Source of the DNA: Flaveria trinervia
Taxonomy: Eukaryota; Streptophyta; Magnoliopsida; Asterales; Asteraceae
NCBI GenBank assembly: GCA_025506515.1
Contig: CM046443.1
Coordinates: 91,054,201-91,118,200, forward strand
Direction of reading: 5' to 3'
Length of the DNA stretch: 64,000 bases
Shown here: positions 22,377-34,988 of the stretch, in pieces
Numbering within the stretch: position 1 is the stretch's first letter
How the letters are laid out: each line of letters starts with the position of its first letter
Program-made: the position numbers and the translations under genes
The notes under the pieces: generated by a model
Databases searched by the model: none
The model's input: the letters and a program-made list of their open reading frames with translations, nothing else
Told to the model about the DNA's origin: nothing

Positions 22377-25259
22377 GGCGTGGGTGTAGCGCCTACTTGG
22401 CTTATGTAATGGATGTGGATACACCAACACCACAACTGTCTGAGGTATCGGTTGTGTGTGACTTTCCAGACGTGTTCCCAGAAGACTTACCAGAGTGCCA
22501 CCTGACAAAGAGATCAAGTTTCAGATTGATCTGATACCGGGTGCCCAACCTGTCGCCAAGGCACCGTATTGATTGGCTCTGACTGAGATGAAGGAGTTGA
22601 TGGAGCAATTGCAAGAGTTGCTTGATAAGGGGTTCATTAGACTGAGTATCTCTCCTTGGGGTGCTCCGGTCCTGTTTGTGACGAAGAAGACGATAGTATG
22701 AGGATGTATATTGACTACCGTGAGCTGAATAAGTTGACGATAAAGACCCGATACCCCTTACTGAGAATTGATGATTTGTTTGATCAGCTTCAAGGTGCCA
22801 GTTGGTTTTCAAGGATAGACCTTTGATCTGGTTACCATCAGTTGAAAGTGAAGGAGTAGGATATCCCTAAAACAACTTTTCACATACGTTATGGTCATTA
22901 CGAGTTTCTTGTCATGTCTTTTGGCTTGACCAATGCGCCAACTGTTTTTATGGATCTGATGAATCGAGTGTGTCGGCCAATGTTGGATAAATCAGTGATT
23001 ATGTTTATTGATAATATCTTGATTTATTCAAAGAGCGAGATTGAGCATGCCGGTCACATTCGGGAGGTTTTGGAGACGTTGAGAAAGGAGAAGTTGTACA
23101 CTATGTTCTCCAAGTGCGCGTTCTGGTTGTACGAGGTTCAATTCTGGGGTCATGTGGTGAATCCTGACGGGATTATGGTGGACCCGGCAAAGGTGGAGGC
23201 GGTGATGCAATGGAAGTCTCCAAAGACGCCATCTGAGATTCGTAGCTTCTTGGGTTTGGCGGGCTACTACAGAAGATTCATCCAAGACTTTTCTAAGATC
23301 GCTTCTCCACTGACTATGTTGACCTGGAAAGATGTGAAGTTTGTATGGGGTTAAGCTCAAGAGAGTGCGTTCGAAGAATTGAAGGCGAGATTGACTCAAG
23401 CTCCTGTTCTGTCATTAACCGATGAAAGTGAAGACCTGGTGGTTTATTCTGATGCTTCCTACTCGGGGTTTGGGTGTGTTTTAATGCAGAGAGGGAAGGT
23501 TATAGCCTATGCATCCCGAAAGTTGAAGGTTCATGAGGTCAACTACCCTACTCATGACTTGGAGCTAGCAGGCGTGGTGTTTGCGCTAATGATTGAATGC
23601 ACTATTTGTATGGGACGAATTGCACCATATTCACTAACCACAAGAGCTTGAAGTACTTCTTTGAGCAGAAAAATTTGAACATGAGGCAGAGGAGATGGTT
23701 GGAGCTTATAAAAGATTACGATTGCAAGATCCATTACCATCCGGGCAAAGCCAACGTGGTGGCAGATGCCCTTAGTCGAAAAGAGAGGCCCGAGCCGATT
23801 CGGGTGAAAGCTTACTAGATGATCATGACCTCCAATGTGATGAAGCAGTCAAGGAGCTCCAGGATGAAGCATTGAAAGAAGATCATCTTAACTCTGAAAG
23901 AATGAGAGGTCTGGTTGCGGAATTGGGTGAAAACACACTTGGTGTTACACCCGATTTGGACGAATGTGGATTTCTCGTTTTGGGGATCTACGCATGAAGA
24001 TTATGGACGAAGCTCACAAGACTCGATACTCCATTCATCCCGGTGCCACAAAGATGTATCAAGACATGAAGAAAGATTATTGGTGGTCGGGTATGAAACG
24101 CGACGTGCTGGAGTATGTGAGTAAATGCTTACTTGTCTACAGGTAAAGGCCGAGCATCAGAAGCCGTATGGAAGGATCAAACCTTTGGATATACCGGAAT
24201 GGAAATGGGAGCACATCACCATGGATTTCATTACCAAGCTGCCGCGTACCCCAAAGGGAATGATGCCATATGGGTGATAGTTGACCGTTTGACGAAGAGT
24301 GCTCACTTCCTACCGATCCGCGATACATATTCATCCGAAAGGTTGGCAGATCTATTCATCTAGGAAATTGTAACTCGTCATGGTGTGACGGTGTCTATTA
24401 TGTCTGATCGTGACACCCGGTTTACATCCAAATTTTGGAAGAAATTCCACGATGCTATGGGGACGAGGTTACACATTAGCACGCTTATCATCCCCAGACT
24501 GATGGTCAGTCAGAGAGGACCATTCAGACATTGGAGGACATGCTTCGGGCATGTGTTATCGATTTTGGAGGGAGTTGGGATGACCACTTACCGTTAGCTG
24601 AGTTCTCATATAACAACAGTTATCATGCCAACATTGGTATGCCCCCTTATGAGATGCTATATGGTAGGAGATGCCGAAAACCTTTATGTTGGGGTGATAT
24701 TGGTCAGAAAGAATTAGGAAGCGTCGAGGTAATTGAGGCTACAACTGAGAAGCTTGAAAGGATCAAGGCCTTCATGAAGGCAGCCAAGATAGACAGAAGT
24801 CGTATGCTGAAAACGACATGGACTGATTGAGTTCCAGTTGGGTGAAAGGGTTATGTTGAAAGTCTCACCTTGGAAGGTATCATTCGGTTCCGAAAGTAGG
24901 GAAAGTTGAACCCGAGATACATAGGGCCTTTCCGAATCATTGCTCGAGTAGGAGAGGTGTCCTATAGACTGGAGTTACCAGATGAGTTAAGTGGAATTCA
25001 CCCGACATTCGATGTATCTCATCTGAGAAAGTGCTTAGCAGACGAAGATATGATTGTTCCACTGGAGGATATCGAAGTAGATGAACGACTCAATTATGTG
25101 GAGCAACTAGTGGCGATCATTGATTGAAAAGAGAAGAGGCTAAGGAATAAAGTGGTTCCTCTTGTGCGTGTACAGTGGAAGCACAAGAAGGGATCCGAGT
25201 CTACATAGGAGACTAAAGAAGAGATGAGACAACATTACCCACGTCTGTTCGAGGAATAA
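22377..25259 (+). pseudogene. Gypsy B pol remnant (RT, RNase H, integrase, chromodomain)
   Basis: RT begins about 22440. It has a frameshift near 22680, stops at about 22824 and 22857, and the box FIDNILIYSKS at 23004-23036, in which the second catalytic Asp is Asn. The thumb and RNase H run to about 23820 (YSDASYSGFG, NHKSLKYFF, VVADALSRKE), with a frameshift near 23600. Integrase runs from about 23964 (MDEAHKTRYSIHPGATK) through DAIWVIVDRL and MSDRDTRFTS, with stops at 24361 and a frameshift near 24480, to GDIGQKELGS. The C-terminus includes LRKCLADEDM and a chromodomain tail (VVPLVRVQWKHKKGSEST, HYPRLFEE), stop at 25257-25259. The chromodomain supports a Tekay-like assignment. Confidence 0.87.
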
Positions 25260-25282
25260 CAAGTTTCAGGATGAAACCTATA

Positions 25283-25296
25283 TAAGGGGGTAGGCT
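25283..25296 (+). other. Polypurine tract of Gypsy B
   Basis: AAGGGGGTAGGCT abuts the 3' LTR start TGTAACACCC at 25297. Confidence 0.75.
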
Positions 25297-26787
25297 TGTA
25301 ACACCCAGTTATTTTCTTTGAAGCCGACGAAAGTAGAAAAAAAAGAGATAAAATCCACAATCGAGGGACCAAACTTGCCAAAACATGAGAAAGATTGGAA
25401 GAGTGGGGGATTAAGAGGGGAGGTAGCCCACACCTTCCCCCACAGTCACAATTTTCGGCCATAGAGAGAGAAGGGGAAGAAAAGTGGCCTAAAGCTTCGG
25501 GTTTTCTTGGATTCGAGTGTGAAAGTTGAGGTGTAGCGGGGTGGATTGAAGCTCTAATCGATGGTGTTGTTTGTGTGAGTTCTAGGACCCCTCTTTTACA
25601 CGTTTTCAACTGATTTAGGGGCTGGAACACATAGTAAAACCCGTTTTTTTAGGTATGTGTGTTGAACCCCTGTGTATGTGTTTTGTGTGTGATTCGAATG
25701 GGTTTTGATTTTGGGCTTGTATGTGCTTGAATGGTGTTATGGTATGTGTTTCTAAGGTTTAGGATGTTTGATTTTGGGCTTAGAACGAGTTTGGGAGGGC
25801 TTGGATCCGAAATCATAGACTGGGTTTAGGATGAACGGCAATCTGCATCAGCTAGGGCTACACGACCGTATGGCGTGCGACTAAGGTTCATTCGCATGCG
25901 AGTCGTGCGACTGGAGTCCATACGCTTGTGAGCCGTGCGACTGAGGTTCATTCGCATGGGGGTCATGCGACTGAGGTCCATACGCCTAGATTCATCCGCA
26001 TTAGGTCCATTCGCATGGGATTCATCGGTATTAGGTCCATTCGCACAAGTGTCCATCCGCATTAGGTCCATTCACATGGGGTTTATCTACATTGTGTCCA
26101 TCCGCATTAGGTCCATTCGCATAGGGCCCATTTGCCTGGTGTTCATCCACATGGTGTCCAGTCGCATGGGAAGTCATGCGACAGAAGGGTGCCCTCTATG
26201 CCCAAGTAGGGCTTGTGTACCCGAGGGAACATAGTTTATTTACTGATGATTGAGGTAAAGTGCAGATGTAAGTTTTGACGTGGAAGGTTCCCGGGAGTTC
26301 ATGTAAGATGATTTTTGATGCCATAGAGGTTATGTTGGGCATGGATGATGATGTATGATGTTGTATGATTGTGGGTGATGTATGTTATGTTTGCATTATG
26401 CCCTATATGATGATGTTAACTGTGCATGTTGATGTTCCTTGTTATGATTTATGTTTATCTTTCCCGTGGCTTTACGTGTTATAGTTGTGAAAAAATGATT
26501 AAGTATTATGTAACGTAAAGTGAAAGATAATGAAAGAGGAACATAATGATAGAATGCATGCATTAATGAAAGAGAAAGTAAAGAAAGGCTTGCAAGCAAA
26601 ATGTACGGAGGTGCACGACTCTAAAATGTCGTAAGCTCAACTGTGTGTGGTTCAGCTAACCCTTAAGGATACACGCAGGGGTCCAGTCTTTATGACTGAC
26701 CAGTGATATAGTACATGGTTTATAGTGGTTACTCACCTTGGTGCTGGTGCCAGGCTTTGTGCGTTATGGAAGTCATTTATGATCTTC
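25297..26787 (+). repeat. Gypsy B 3' LTR, truncated
   Basis: It parallels the 5' LTR from TGTAACACCC up to ATGATCTTC (5' LTR equivalent near 7341), then stops abruptly. The last 600 bp or so of the LTR are missing, and the sequence switches to the inverted Gypsy A leader at about 26787. Confidence 0.85.
25855..26195. repeat. CpG-word array in Gypsy B 3' LTR
   Basis: Counterpart of 6460-6785: CATTCGCATG, GTCGTGCGACTG, CCATACGCC and CATCCGCATTAGG words, with point differences such as TCGCACAAG. Confidence 0.85.
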
Positions 26788-26816
26788 GGACTGGCATCCC
26801 TTCCCTTTCTGTCCTA
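26786..26816. repeat. 31-bp duplicated filler at a deletion junction
   Basis: This 31-bp stretch repeats 26913-26943 exactly in the same orientation. The latter is in its proper place in the Gypsy A leader (Gypsy B has the equivalent near 20390-20420). The extra copy lies exactly between the truncated Gypsy B LTR and the truncated Gypsy A leader. Confidence 0.8.
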
Positions 26817-27004
26817 CATCAGTATCTAAATCTACTAACAACACATAAACCTCATAACATGCGCATGTAATACTGGTTAACATTAAGAAAATACCTGAAT
26901 GCACGCATCTACTCGGACTGGCATCCCTTCCCTTTCTGTCCTATTTTCAGTTTAAGTTAAGGTTTATTTTGAAAATTTTGAAACCGTTTCCCGTTTCAAA
27001 ATTT

Positions 27005-27018
27005 GACTCTGATTCCAA
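27005..27018 (-). other. Primer-binding site of Gypsy A
   Basis: The minus strand reads TTGGAATCAGAGTC next to the LTR end, a slightly decayed version of the Gypsy B PBS. Confidence 0.75.
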
Positions 27019-27019
27019 C

Positions 27020-29310
27020 TGTAAGGCCCCGTTCCCGGGATGCTCACAACTGGATAATCATCACACATAAAACATATATTTATATTTATCTTAAATAAAC
27101 ATTACAGCGGAAACATTTAAAACGATATTTCATTTCATTATAAAGGCTTTTGCAAAATAATACGTCGTTATCAGATTACAAAATACTTGTTGTGTTACAT
27201 CACAAAAGCATTATAAAAATGGATGCCATCCAAAAAGAGCCAAATAGCCGCCCCGTGCCATCCTCAACAATGCTCACCTACCAACTGAAAAATGCATAAA
27301 AAAGTCAACGTTGCAGAGTGAGTTCTAGTTTATAAAATTGCATTATACCTTTCATTCGTTAAAGCATTATTATTACTATCGCACATGATCACACATCGTA
27401 CATACATCAAGGTAATAGTGATTATCTTCATCATCGTTCGTTTTGTACATTTTGCACGTTTCGCACATTTCGTACTTATCGCACTTTTCGTACTTTATTA
27501 TCTTTTCATCTTTTATGTAGATCCGGTCATATGCTTAATAACCCCCCCCTCTAAGCACAAGGCCATATCATCTAGGGTTAAGCGACAAGGACCCCATATC
27601 GCACATATCACACATATCGCGCGTATGGAGTGGTCACTAGGACAGACTCCCCCTGTGTGTGTGAACTCTTATGGGTCAGCCAAAATCGCACGCTGTATGT
27701 ACACACAGTAATTAGGAAATCGCACGTATTGGAGCAGTCACCAAGACTGAACTCTTACTGTGTGTATGGACCCTTATGAGTTAGCTAAAATCGCACACTG
27801 TAAATACACACATAGCTGAGCTAACAACTCTCAATGAGTTGTGAACCTCCTTTCATTTGCTTGAAAGCCTTTTATACTTTCATTCATTCAGTAATGCATG
27901 CATTTTCATTATTTCGTTCCCCTTTTCATTATCTTCCACTTTACGTTACATAATACTTATCATTTCTTTCATTAACATTCACGCAAAGCCACGAGAGGAT
28001 GAACATACACAAACAGGAACATCAACATGATCATGCAAATCTTCATACATATCAGCATGCATACATAACATACATCACACATACTATCATGCATAATATC
28101 ATACATAACATCATCATCGTCATACATCATCATCATCATCTTATATCATTCATGCCCATCACAACATTTTGACTTCAAAAAGTAAACTTACATAACCCCC
28201 GGGAACATCCCAAGTCAAAGCCTACTTTTACATTTTCCCCCAAAAAGTCAGGAAATATTCTAAGTCCTTAGGCGCATGAGCACTATGTAGGCGCATAAGC
28301 ACTATGCAGCACATGACCTTTCAGGCGCATGAGGAACACTTAGGCACATGACCTTTCAGGCGCATGAGGAACACTTAGACGCATGAGCAACTTTCAGGTG
28401 CATTGGCACTATTGGGGCGCATGACAACACTTAGTCTATTCTGGGCAAATTCTAGGCGCATGAGTACTATGCAGGAGCATGAGTGCCTAGGCGCATGAAC
28501 TATCTAGGCGCATGTACACTAAGTCAAATTCAGCCTATTTCTAGGCACATGAGTACTATACAGGCGCATGAGGTTTTGGGCGCATGAGGACACTTAGGCA
28601 GATTTCCATACTAGGCGCATGAACCCTATTTAGGCGCATGAGCAGTCTATTTCATATTTAAACATCATAATTTAGTCCCCATCATGCTCAAACTTATTCT
28701 AAGCTTAAATCATGCATTCTAAGCCTTAAGAAACATATTCATAACATCATCAAACATAACATAGCCCAAAAATCAAACCTCACCCGCAACATACACACAT
28801 ACATACATACTACATACGAGTACATACCCACTTTTATAAAAACGTCGTACATGCATTTCCAGCCCCAAAATCAGTTAAAACATGTAAAGAGGGTTCTAGA
28901 ACTTACCTTAGCAGCCTCTCGGTAAGACTTCTTCAAAACCCGATTGCTACAAGTTCTCACCTAGAAACCCACTAAAACACACACCCTAACACACACAAAC
29001 ACACATAAGCATATAACCGAAGCTATGGCCAGTTAAGAACATCATAAACACATAAATTCTTACCTTGAATTCAAATCTTTCTTCTTTTTCTTCTTTAAAA
29101 CCCAAAAACTCTGCACTTTCTCTCTCTAGAATTCGTAAGCAGAAAGGTGATGTGCAAGAGTGGGCGGCCATCACCTTTATTCACCAACTTTTTTAAAGTT
29201 TTGTCCTTTTGACACCCTTAGTCCGTCCACTTGAGCTTTATTTCCTTTCTTTTCTTTTCCTTCACTTTATTCTTTCTTTACTAACTTTAAAAGAATAACA
29301 GGGCGTTACA
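27020..29310 (-). repeat. Gypsy A 5' LTR
   Basis: 2291 bp, bounded by TGTAAGGCCCC at 27020 and GGGCGTTACA at 29310 (plus-strand view). It is similar along its length to 930-2971 with many scattered differences, so it is clearly older than the Sire A and Sire C insertions. The right flank from 29311 is the spacer of Sire B. No gene; open frames here are incidental. Confidence 0.9.
28266..28650. repeat. GGCGCATGAG word array in Gypsy A 5' LTR
   Basis: About 18-20 copies of AGGCGCATGAGCACTATG-type words, with a local duplication of the CATGACCTTTCAGGCGC block at about 28311-28365 that the 3' LTR lacks. Confidence 0.83.
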
Positions 29311-31186
29311 TTATACTGTTTTAAATTTTAGTCGTGCGACTAGACCCATACGCATGCTTCATTCGTGAAATTGGGGTTCAGTCGTACGGCTGGCTTTACT
29401 CCTTCATCCATTCGTACGATTGGTTCAGTCTTGTGATCCATCGCATGGTTGTCACATACTCATGGTTCGATCGTTTGACTGGCTCATACTTATGGTTCAA
29501 TCGTGATATTCGCTCATCCTTATGATTTAATTGTGTGATTGGCTTATACTTGTGATTCATCGAGCTATTGGCTCATACTTATGAGTTTGACCTCATACAC
29601 TTTCAAACACTTAAATTTTACCTTTTGATATATAACATTATGACCTATGATCATCTCAGACATGATCCTTTTAATTGAACATCCTTTGATCTCCTCAGAC
29701 GTGATCCTTTTAGTTTAGAACCGATGGTCACCTCAGACGTGATCACTTTTAGTGAGTGATTCACATATTTCATCTAGTTGTATAGTCCGACATCTACACA
29801 ACAAAAGACTAGAAAACAGTAACAACTTGAAATTAAAAGGAAACAAGACATATTTTTATGGTTTAGGTTTGAGATGGATTGAAACCATTTAGAAAACATC
29901 TAACATATTTTTCTTTCTGAGCAGAACAACTTCAAGTTAATTTGATCATTTCTAGAAAGATTCATTATGGAATCATACATGCGTATCATAATCATTTGGG
30001 ACCTTCTAATATGCACTTTGATGCTAGATTCTTGTTTTGTCCGAGAGTCAATAACACTTTCAGGAAATCATACTAGAGCTATAAGATGCGCACAATGATT
30101 TTGACTGTCAAGAGTTGCAGCCATGATAATTTTCAGTATATTTGTCCACTTAATCCATACACAAATTTTTGACTCACATTGGTGATTCGTTAGGTTATAT
30201 ATATTTCAAAAGGCATTTGTGGATCCCACACTTATATGGTAATTAACATTCCTCAGGAGATTTTTGAGTGGTCTACGGGTATTTGACAAGAAGAAACTAT
30301 TCTACGAGCTTTCAAAGAGATGCCAAGCCTCAGGTCAGTACCATTGCACAACAGAGAGGCACACACAACAATGAATTCTAGAAATTTAGGTTATGCTTAT
30401 CGTCAGGTTAGTACCATCGCAAACAAAGAGGCACACAACCCATCTTCTTGTTAGAGCATTTATTTTTCTTTTGCACATGACGCAACAACAATATTAGTCA
30501 TTAGCTTGATTGCACTTAGCAGTTTTTCCATGTGGTTTGCTTATTTTATGGTCATCTGCACATATTTGTGACATTATTTTGCTCGTCACCCTTTATTGGA
30601 AATGTGTTGATTGTGTTAATTCACCAATGAAGTCGATCATCTATTGTGAACCCACAACAAGTTGAACAATTAGTTTGAGTTTAATTCATCAATGAAGTCT
30701 ACTCATCTATTGTGTTGAATCGACCGACACATCATATAATGAATTAGCAACCTCTAAGTCTACTTTCTCTATGTTACCTCAGTAGCAGACTAGTTTTACC
30801 ATCATTTTTATTTTATTGTGCTTAGACTACTCAGACTTGTACTTTGAATTTAGCATCTTGGTCATTTAAATTCTTTGGAAGTCCCAAACAATTTATTCCC
30901 TATGTACTATCATTTTCCATAAACTTTGAATCAAAATCACAGATTTGATTTCATTTCTTCCGGCTAATCTGCCCACCCCCTCGTTTTTTACGTAATAAAT
31001 ACTGCACTAAGTAAATACTAAACTAAACTATTCTCCCTTAAAATTCTAAAACCGAAAATATTTTAGTGCTTTTGGATTTTAATAGAAAGGAAATAAAATA
31101 AAAGAAAATAAATATAAACTAAGAAATGCTTGCCGGACTAAAAACTTTCTTCTTCTTGAATCACATCATTTTTCTTTTTCACGCCA
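29311..31186 (-). other. Sire B post-pol spacer, non-coding
   Basis: No gene seen. It contains a CpG-word array (about 29330-29590), three CTCAGACGTGATCC-type repeats (29655-29750), and two copies of a segment around CAGGTCAGTACCATCGCA and AGAGGCACACA (about 30332-30375 and 30402-30442). Much of it aligns by eye with the Sire A spacer (39961-41479), including the block around CTACGGGTATT. Confidence 0.75.
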
Positions 31187-34100
31187 TTAACCTCTAAAAT
31201 ATATAAAAGGTTTGTCAAATTCTTTTGTGTAGAGGTCGGCGCGTTGAAAATCCGTATTAATCTTAACAACATCGATTAATTGCTTTTCAAAACAGTCACG
31301 TATAAAGTGATATTTAACACCGATGTGTTTTGTTTTCAGGTGTTGGACCAGATTTTTAGTGACAACAATTGCAATAGAATTATCAACAAAGATAGGGGTG
31401 TTAGAAAATTGCAAACCTTAGTCGCGCATTTGCTATTGAATCCAATGATTTGTGAACAGCAACTTGCAGCAGCAACATATTCAACTTCACACGTTGACAG
31501 AGCAACTGATGTCTGATTCATACACTGCCAAGTGACTAATCGTCTACCAAAAAACTGACATCCCGCTGATGTTAAATTGTAATTCATCTTGCAACCACCA
31601 TAGTCTGAGTCACTATACGCTGTAAGCTCAAAGTCATCATCATGAGGATACGACAACCCGAGTGTTGGAGTACCCTTTAGATAACGAAAAATCCTTTTAA
31701 CTCCTATGAGATGATTTACTTTTGGTTTTGCCTGATATCTAGAATAAAGACACATGGCATACATAATATCAGGACGAGTGGCTGTGAGGTACATTAGAGA
31801 TCCGATCATTCCTCTATACATAGTGGCATCAACCAGATCACCATTTTCGTCGGGTGCCACGTCATGGCTCGTGGCAAGTGGAGTTCCAACCGCCGTAGCA
31901 TTCTCCATGTCGAATCGACTGAGGATATCTCCTACATATTTGGACTTTTGCAGGAAGATTACTTTTGGTGTCTGATTCACCTGTAATCCAAGAAAGAACT
32001 TCATCTCCCACATGGCACTCATCTCAAACTCTGCTTTCATTACAGATTCGAATTATTTACATAATTCTTTATTTTTGGAACCGAAGATTATGTCATCCAC
32101 ATATATCTATACTAGTAGTAAATCACCATCCTTTTCTTTGATGAATAAAGTGCAGTCAATAACCCCTCTGCGAAAACCATGTTTCACTAGATGAGTTGAG
32201 AGTTTCTCATACCAGGCTCTAGGGGCTTGATGGAGCCCGTAAAGAGCCTTGTCTAGTTTATAAACTCTATTCCGATGATAAGGATCCTCAAATCCTTCAG
32301 GTTGACTAATGTAGACTGTTTCATGGATTTCACCATGAAGGAATGCACTTTTTACATCTAATTGATAAACTTTTATCTTCATGTAGGATGCATAGGCTAG
32401 AAAGATATGAATTGCTTCCATCCGTGCCATAGGTGCAAACACTTCATTGTAGTCAATGCCTTTGACTTGTCTAAACCCTTGAACCACAAGCCGAGCCTTA
32501 TTTCTAATTATAACCCCTTGATCATCTTACACTTCAGCACCCATTTAATGCCAATCACTTTAGCACCTTTTGGTTTGTCCATAAGGGTTCATATTCCTAA
32601 CTTCTTGAACTATAAGAGTTCTTCTTGCATAGCACTAACCCATGCCTCATCGTTTAAGGCTTCACTTACATATTTTGGCTCAATTGAGATACAAAACATC
32701 GATAAGCACCATCCTGAAGATATCCTTTTTCCATGACTGAGGCATAATCAGCTGAGTATTGTTGATTTCGTGTCTGCACTCCCGATAGAACATCCCCAAT
32801 GATGTTTTCTAGGGGATGATGCATATTTATTTGAGATCCGAGAGTGATGGGAACAACTACTTCAGGATCCAGATTTTGAATCCCAGGTTCATTATCTGTA
32901 GCTGTTGGAGTATGTGGTTCAAAAGTGTCAGAGGCATCAAGATCTGATGCTTGTGTACTTTCATTAGTGGGAACCTGGTCCTTTTGGTCCATATTTACAG
33001 TCTTAACTGCTTCATCATCAGAGGAGGAGTCACTTACTTTAAGCTCTCCCCCTGAAGGACTAGAAGAAACATCTAATGGAACCGATGGTGTCAAACATCG
33101 TACATCATTGTAGCAAATAACTCATCATCCGGATGAGAGGGAGGTAGATTGAAGGACTTAAAAAATCCATCATAGTCAAAGAAGAAGGAAGGTCCTTTTC
33201 TAGCAAGGGGGTGGTGTATCTTTGAACATCAACATTGCCCCACACTTCTACCTGACCAGTTGAGTTGTTATAAACTCTCTTGTCTAGTATACTATATCCG
33301 AGAAAGATACCTTCTTCAGCCTTCTCACTAAACTTCCCAGTCTGAGTTTTCTTTAACAACATGCACGGTGCACCAAATGGTTCGAGATACTCCAAGTTTG
33401 GTTTGCATCGCTGGAGTAGTTCATAACGTGTTTTACCATGACCTTTGACCACCAAGACTCGATTGAGAGTGTAGCATGCATTTGCCACTGCCTCGTTCCA
33501 AAATTGAATAGGCAGTTTAAAGTTGGCTAACATTTTCTTGCTGTCTCTATCAAGCTATGATTCTTTCTTTCGGAAACCCCATTCATCTGTGGAGTGTAGG
33601 CAAACGTAAATTGATATACAATTCCTTTCTCTCTACAGAATGCCTCTATCCACTGATTCTTGAACTATGCTACGTTGTCTGATCGAATTCGCCTTACTTT
33701 CAGCTTGTAGAGTGATTCCAAAGTAGTTACTAGATGTTTGAATGATTCAAAAATCTTTGATTTGGATTTCAGAAACATCACCCAAGAAAATCTTGAGTAA
33801 TCATCAGTTACTACGAGGCAATATAGATCTCCAGCAATACTCTTTGTGCTTACCGGGCCAAACAGATCCATGTGTAGAAGCTCGAGAGGAACATCGATAG
33901 AATTAACTTTCTTTGCCTTGTGAGACTTCTTGGTCTGTTTCCCTTTCTTACATGCTACGCAAAAATCCAAAAGCTGGAAATTCTTGAAAGTTACTCCATT
34001 CACTCAATCATTTTGTACCAGATGATTCATCTTCCTAGGATTAATGTGTCCCATTCTCCTATGCTAGGAAACTGAATCCCTTTCTGTTGCCTTTGACAAG

Positions 34101-34534
34101 AAGCATTGCCCAGTGGTCTCAGATATGGAGGCTTTTGATAGATCCAAGACATACAAATCATTATATCTTAAAGCTGACATTAGAACTTTATCCTCCTGGA
34201 TAACATAATCCTTCTTCAACATGTAGCACTTCTTGTTGTCAAACACAACTTTGAATCCTTTATCACAGATCTGGGAGACTGAAAACAAGTTGCTCTGTAG
34301 TTGTTGAACGTAGTTGACCTTGTCAAACTTCACTTTCTCGTTTCCCACTTCGCCTTGAGCAGTGATGTAACCTCCTTTATTTCCAGAAAATGATACATGT
34401 CCCCCTTTAATTTGTTTGACGTTAAAAAGGAGAGACTAATTCCCGGTCATGTGCCTGGACGCCCCACTATCAATAATCCAGGTATTTGTGATAGTGCTGT
34501 AGCAGACACCCTGTACATTCAAAGGATTTGATTA
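31187..34534 (-). pseudogene. Sire B pol remnant
   Basis: On the minus strand: protease at about 34510-34430 (WIIDSGASRHMTG, followed by a stop), zinc-binding region with CVACKKGKQTKKSH near 33970-33920, integrase (VVTDDYSRFSW, RRIRSDN then a stop at about 33665), integrase C-terminus 33533-33105, and linker to 32666. RT covers about 32640-32080 (VVQGFRQ-like region, LDVKSAFLHGE, YGLHQAPRAWYEK) with a TAG at 32107-32109 just before YVDD. RNase H is 32040-31336 (AYSDSDYGGCK, CEVEYVAAASC) and the C-terminal end is near 31187. Domain order identifies copia and the close match to Sire A identifies the family. Multiple stops make it non-functional. Confidence 0.87.
34511..34534 (-). promoter_or_regulatory. 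Splice-acceptor-like sequence at gag/pol boundary, Sire B
   Basis: On the minus strand the gag stop TAA (34532-34534) sits inside a branch-like CTAAACTAATC and is followed by TTTGAATGTACAG, then the protease frame. Here gag and pol are in the same frame. See 11549-11582 and 44848-44872 for the equivalents. Confidence 0.45.
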
Positions 34535-34689
34535 GTTTAGGTTTGGGACCCAAGCCTTAACTAGCTTGGGTGACCCAGAGGAATCACACATCATGAACTC
34601 AACCCACTGTCCTTTAGAGGATGAGGGCACATTGTTCTTCTTCTTGTTCTCATTATAAGACAAATTATTTGATTTTATCTTTCATGAGC

Positions 34690-34694
34690 GTTTT
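34690..34694. repeat. Target-site duplication of solo LTR S (left)
   Basis: GTTTT directly precedes the TGTCACACC terminus and is repeated at 51620-51624 directly after the TGTTACA terminus. Confidence 0.9.
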
Positions 34695-34725
34695 TGTCAC
34701 ACCCCGACTGACGGCGGAATCATCG
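34695..34725. repeat. Solo LTR S, left fragment
   Basis: 31 bp beginning TGTCACACCCCGACTG. It runs into the Sire A 3' LTR at 34726 and resumes at 48892. Joined, the two parts make a 2.76-kb LTR with TG...CA ends. Orientation of the parent element is not determined. Confidence 0.85.
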
Positions 34726-34988
34726 GGTTAGAACCTGGTATTTGACCGAAATACCTGGTGATTAACGTGTAAACCAGATCAAATAGTGCGGAATCCTATT
34801 TGATTGGCGATCCAATCAGTGAGAACACACGAAGAATCAATCAAGGATTGAAACTAACATTAGAATTGATTGGGAATCGATCTAATGTGTTCTATGAACT
34901 TGGAGAACGAATTGGAAGGTTTCTGGACGGCTAGGGTTCGTCTGGAATCGTAATTGATTGAGAGTTTTTGTTTTTCACGAATTGAGTT

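Larger units (their letters stand above)
5899..26787 (+). mobile_element. Gypsy B (Tekay-like chromovirus), split by Sire C
   Basis: This is a plus-strand Ty3/gypsy element inserted into the gag of Gypsy A. Its own sequence occupies 5899-7663 and 20008-26787; the stretch 7664-20007 is Sire C. Order: 5' LTR, PBS (20321), gag (20665), protease, RT, RNase H, integrase, chromodomain (stop at 25257-25259), polypurine tract and a 3' LTR truncated at about 26787. Because the right end is deleted, the target duplication of CTTTG cannot be confirmed. Confidence 0.88.
26788..29310 (-). mobile_element. Gypsy A, 5' portion (leader and 5' LTR)
   Basis: The minus-strand 5' end of Gypsy A: leader (26817-27019), PBS and 5' LTR (27020-29310). 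It belongs with 930-5898. The gag start between the leader and the fragment at 5898 is missing, lost with the right end of Gypsy B. Confidence 0.85.
29311..34694 (-). mobile_element. Sire B: Sirevirus remnant, pol-side part
   Basis: A minus-strand relative of Sire A and the outermost host of this nest. Visible here are the post-pol spacer (29311-31186), pol (31187-34534) and the last gag codons. It continues at 51620-53287 beyond the solo LTR S. Its additional ORF and 3' LTR are displaced to the left of the window by Gypsy A, and its 5' LTR should lie right of the window. Confidence 0.87.
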
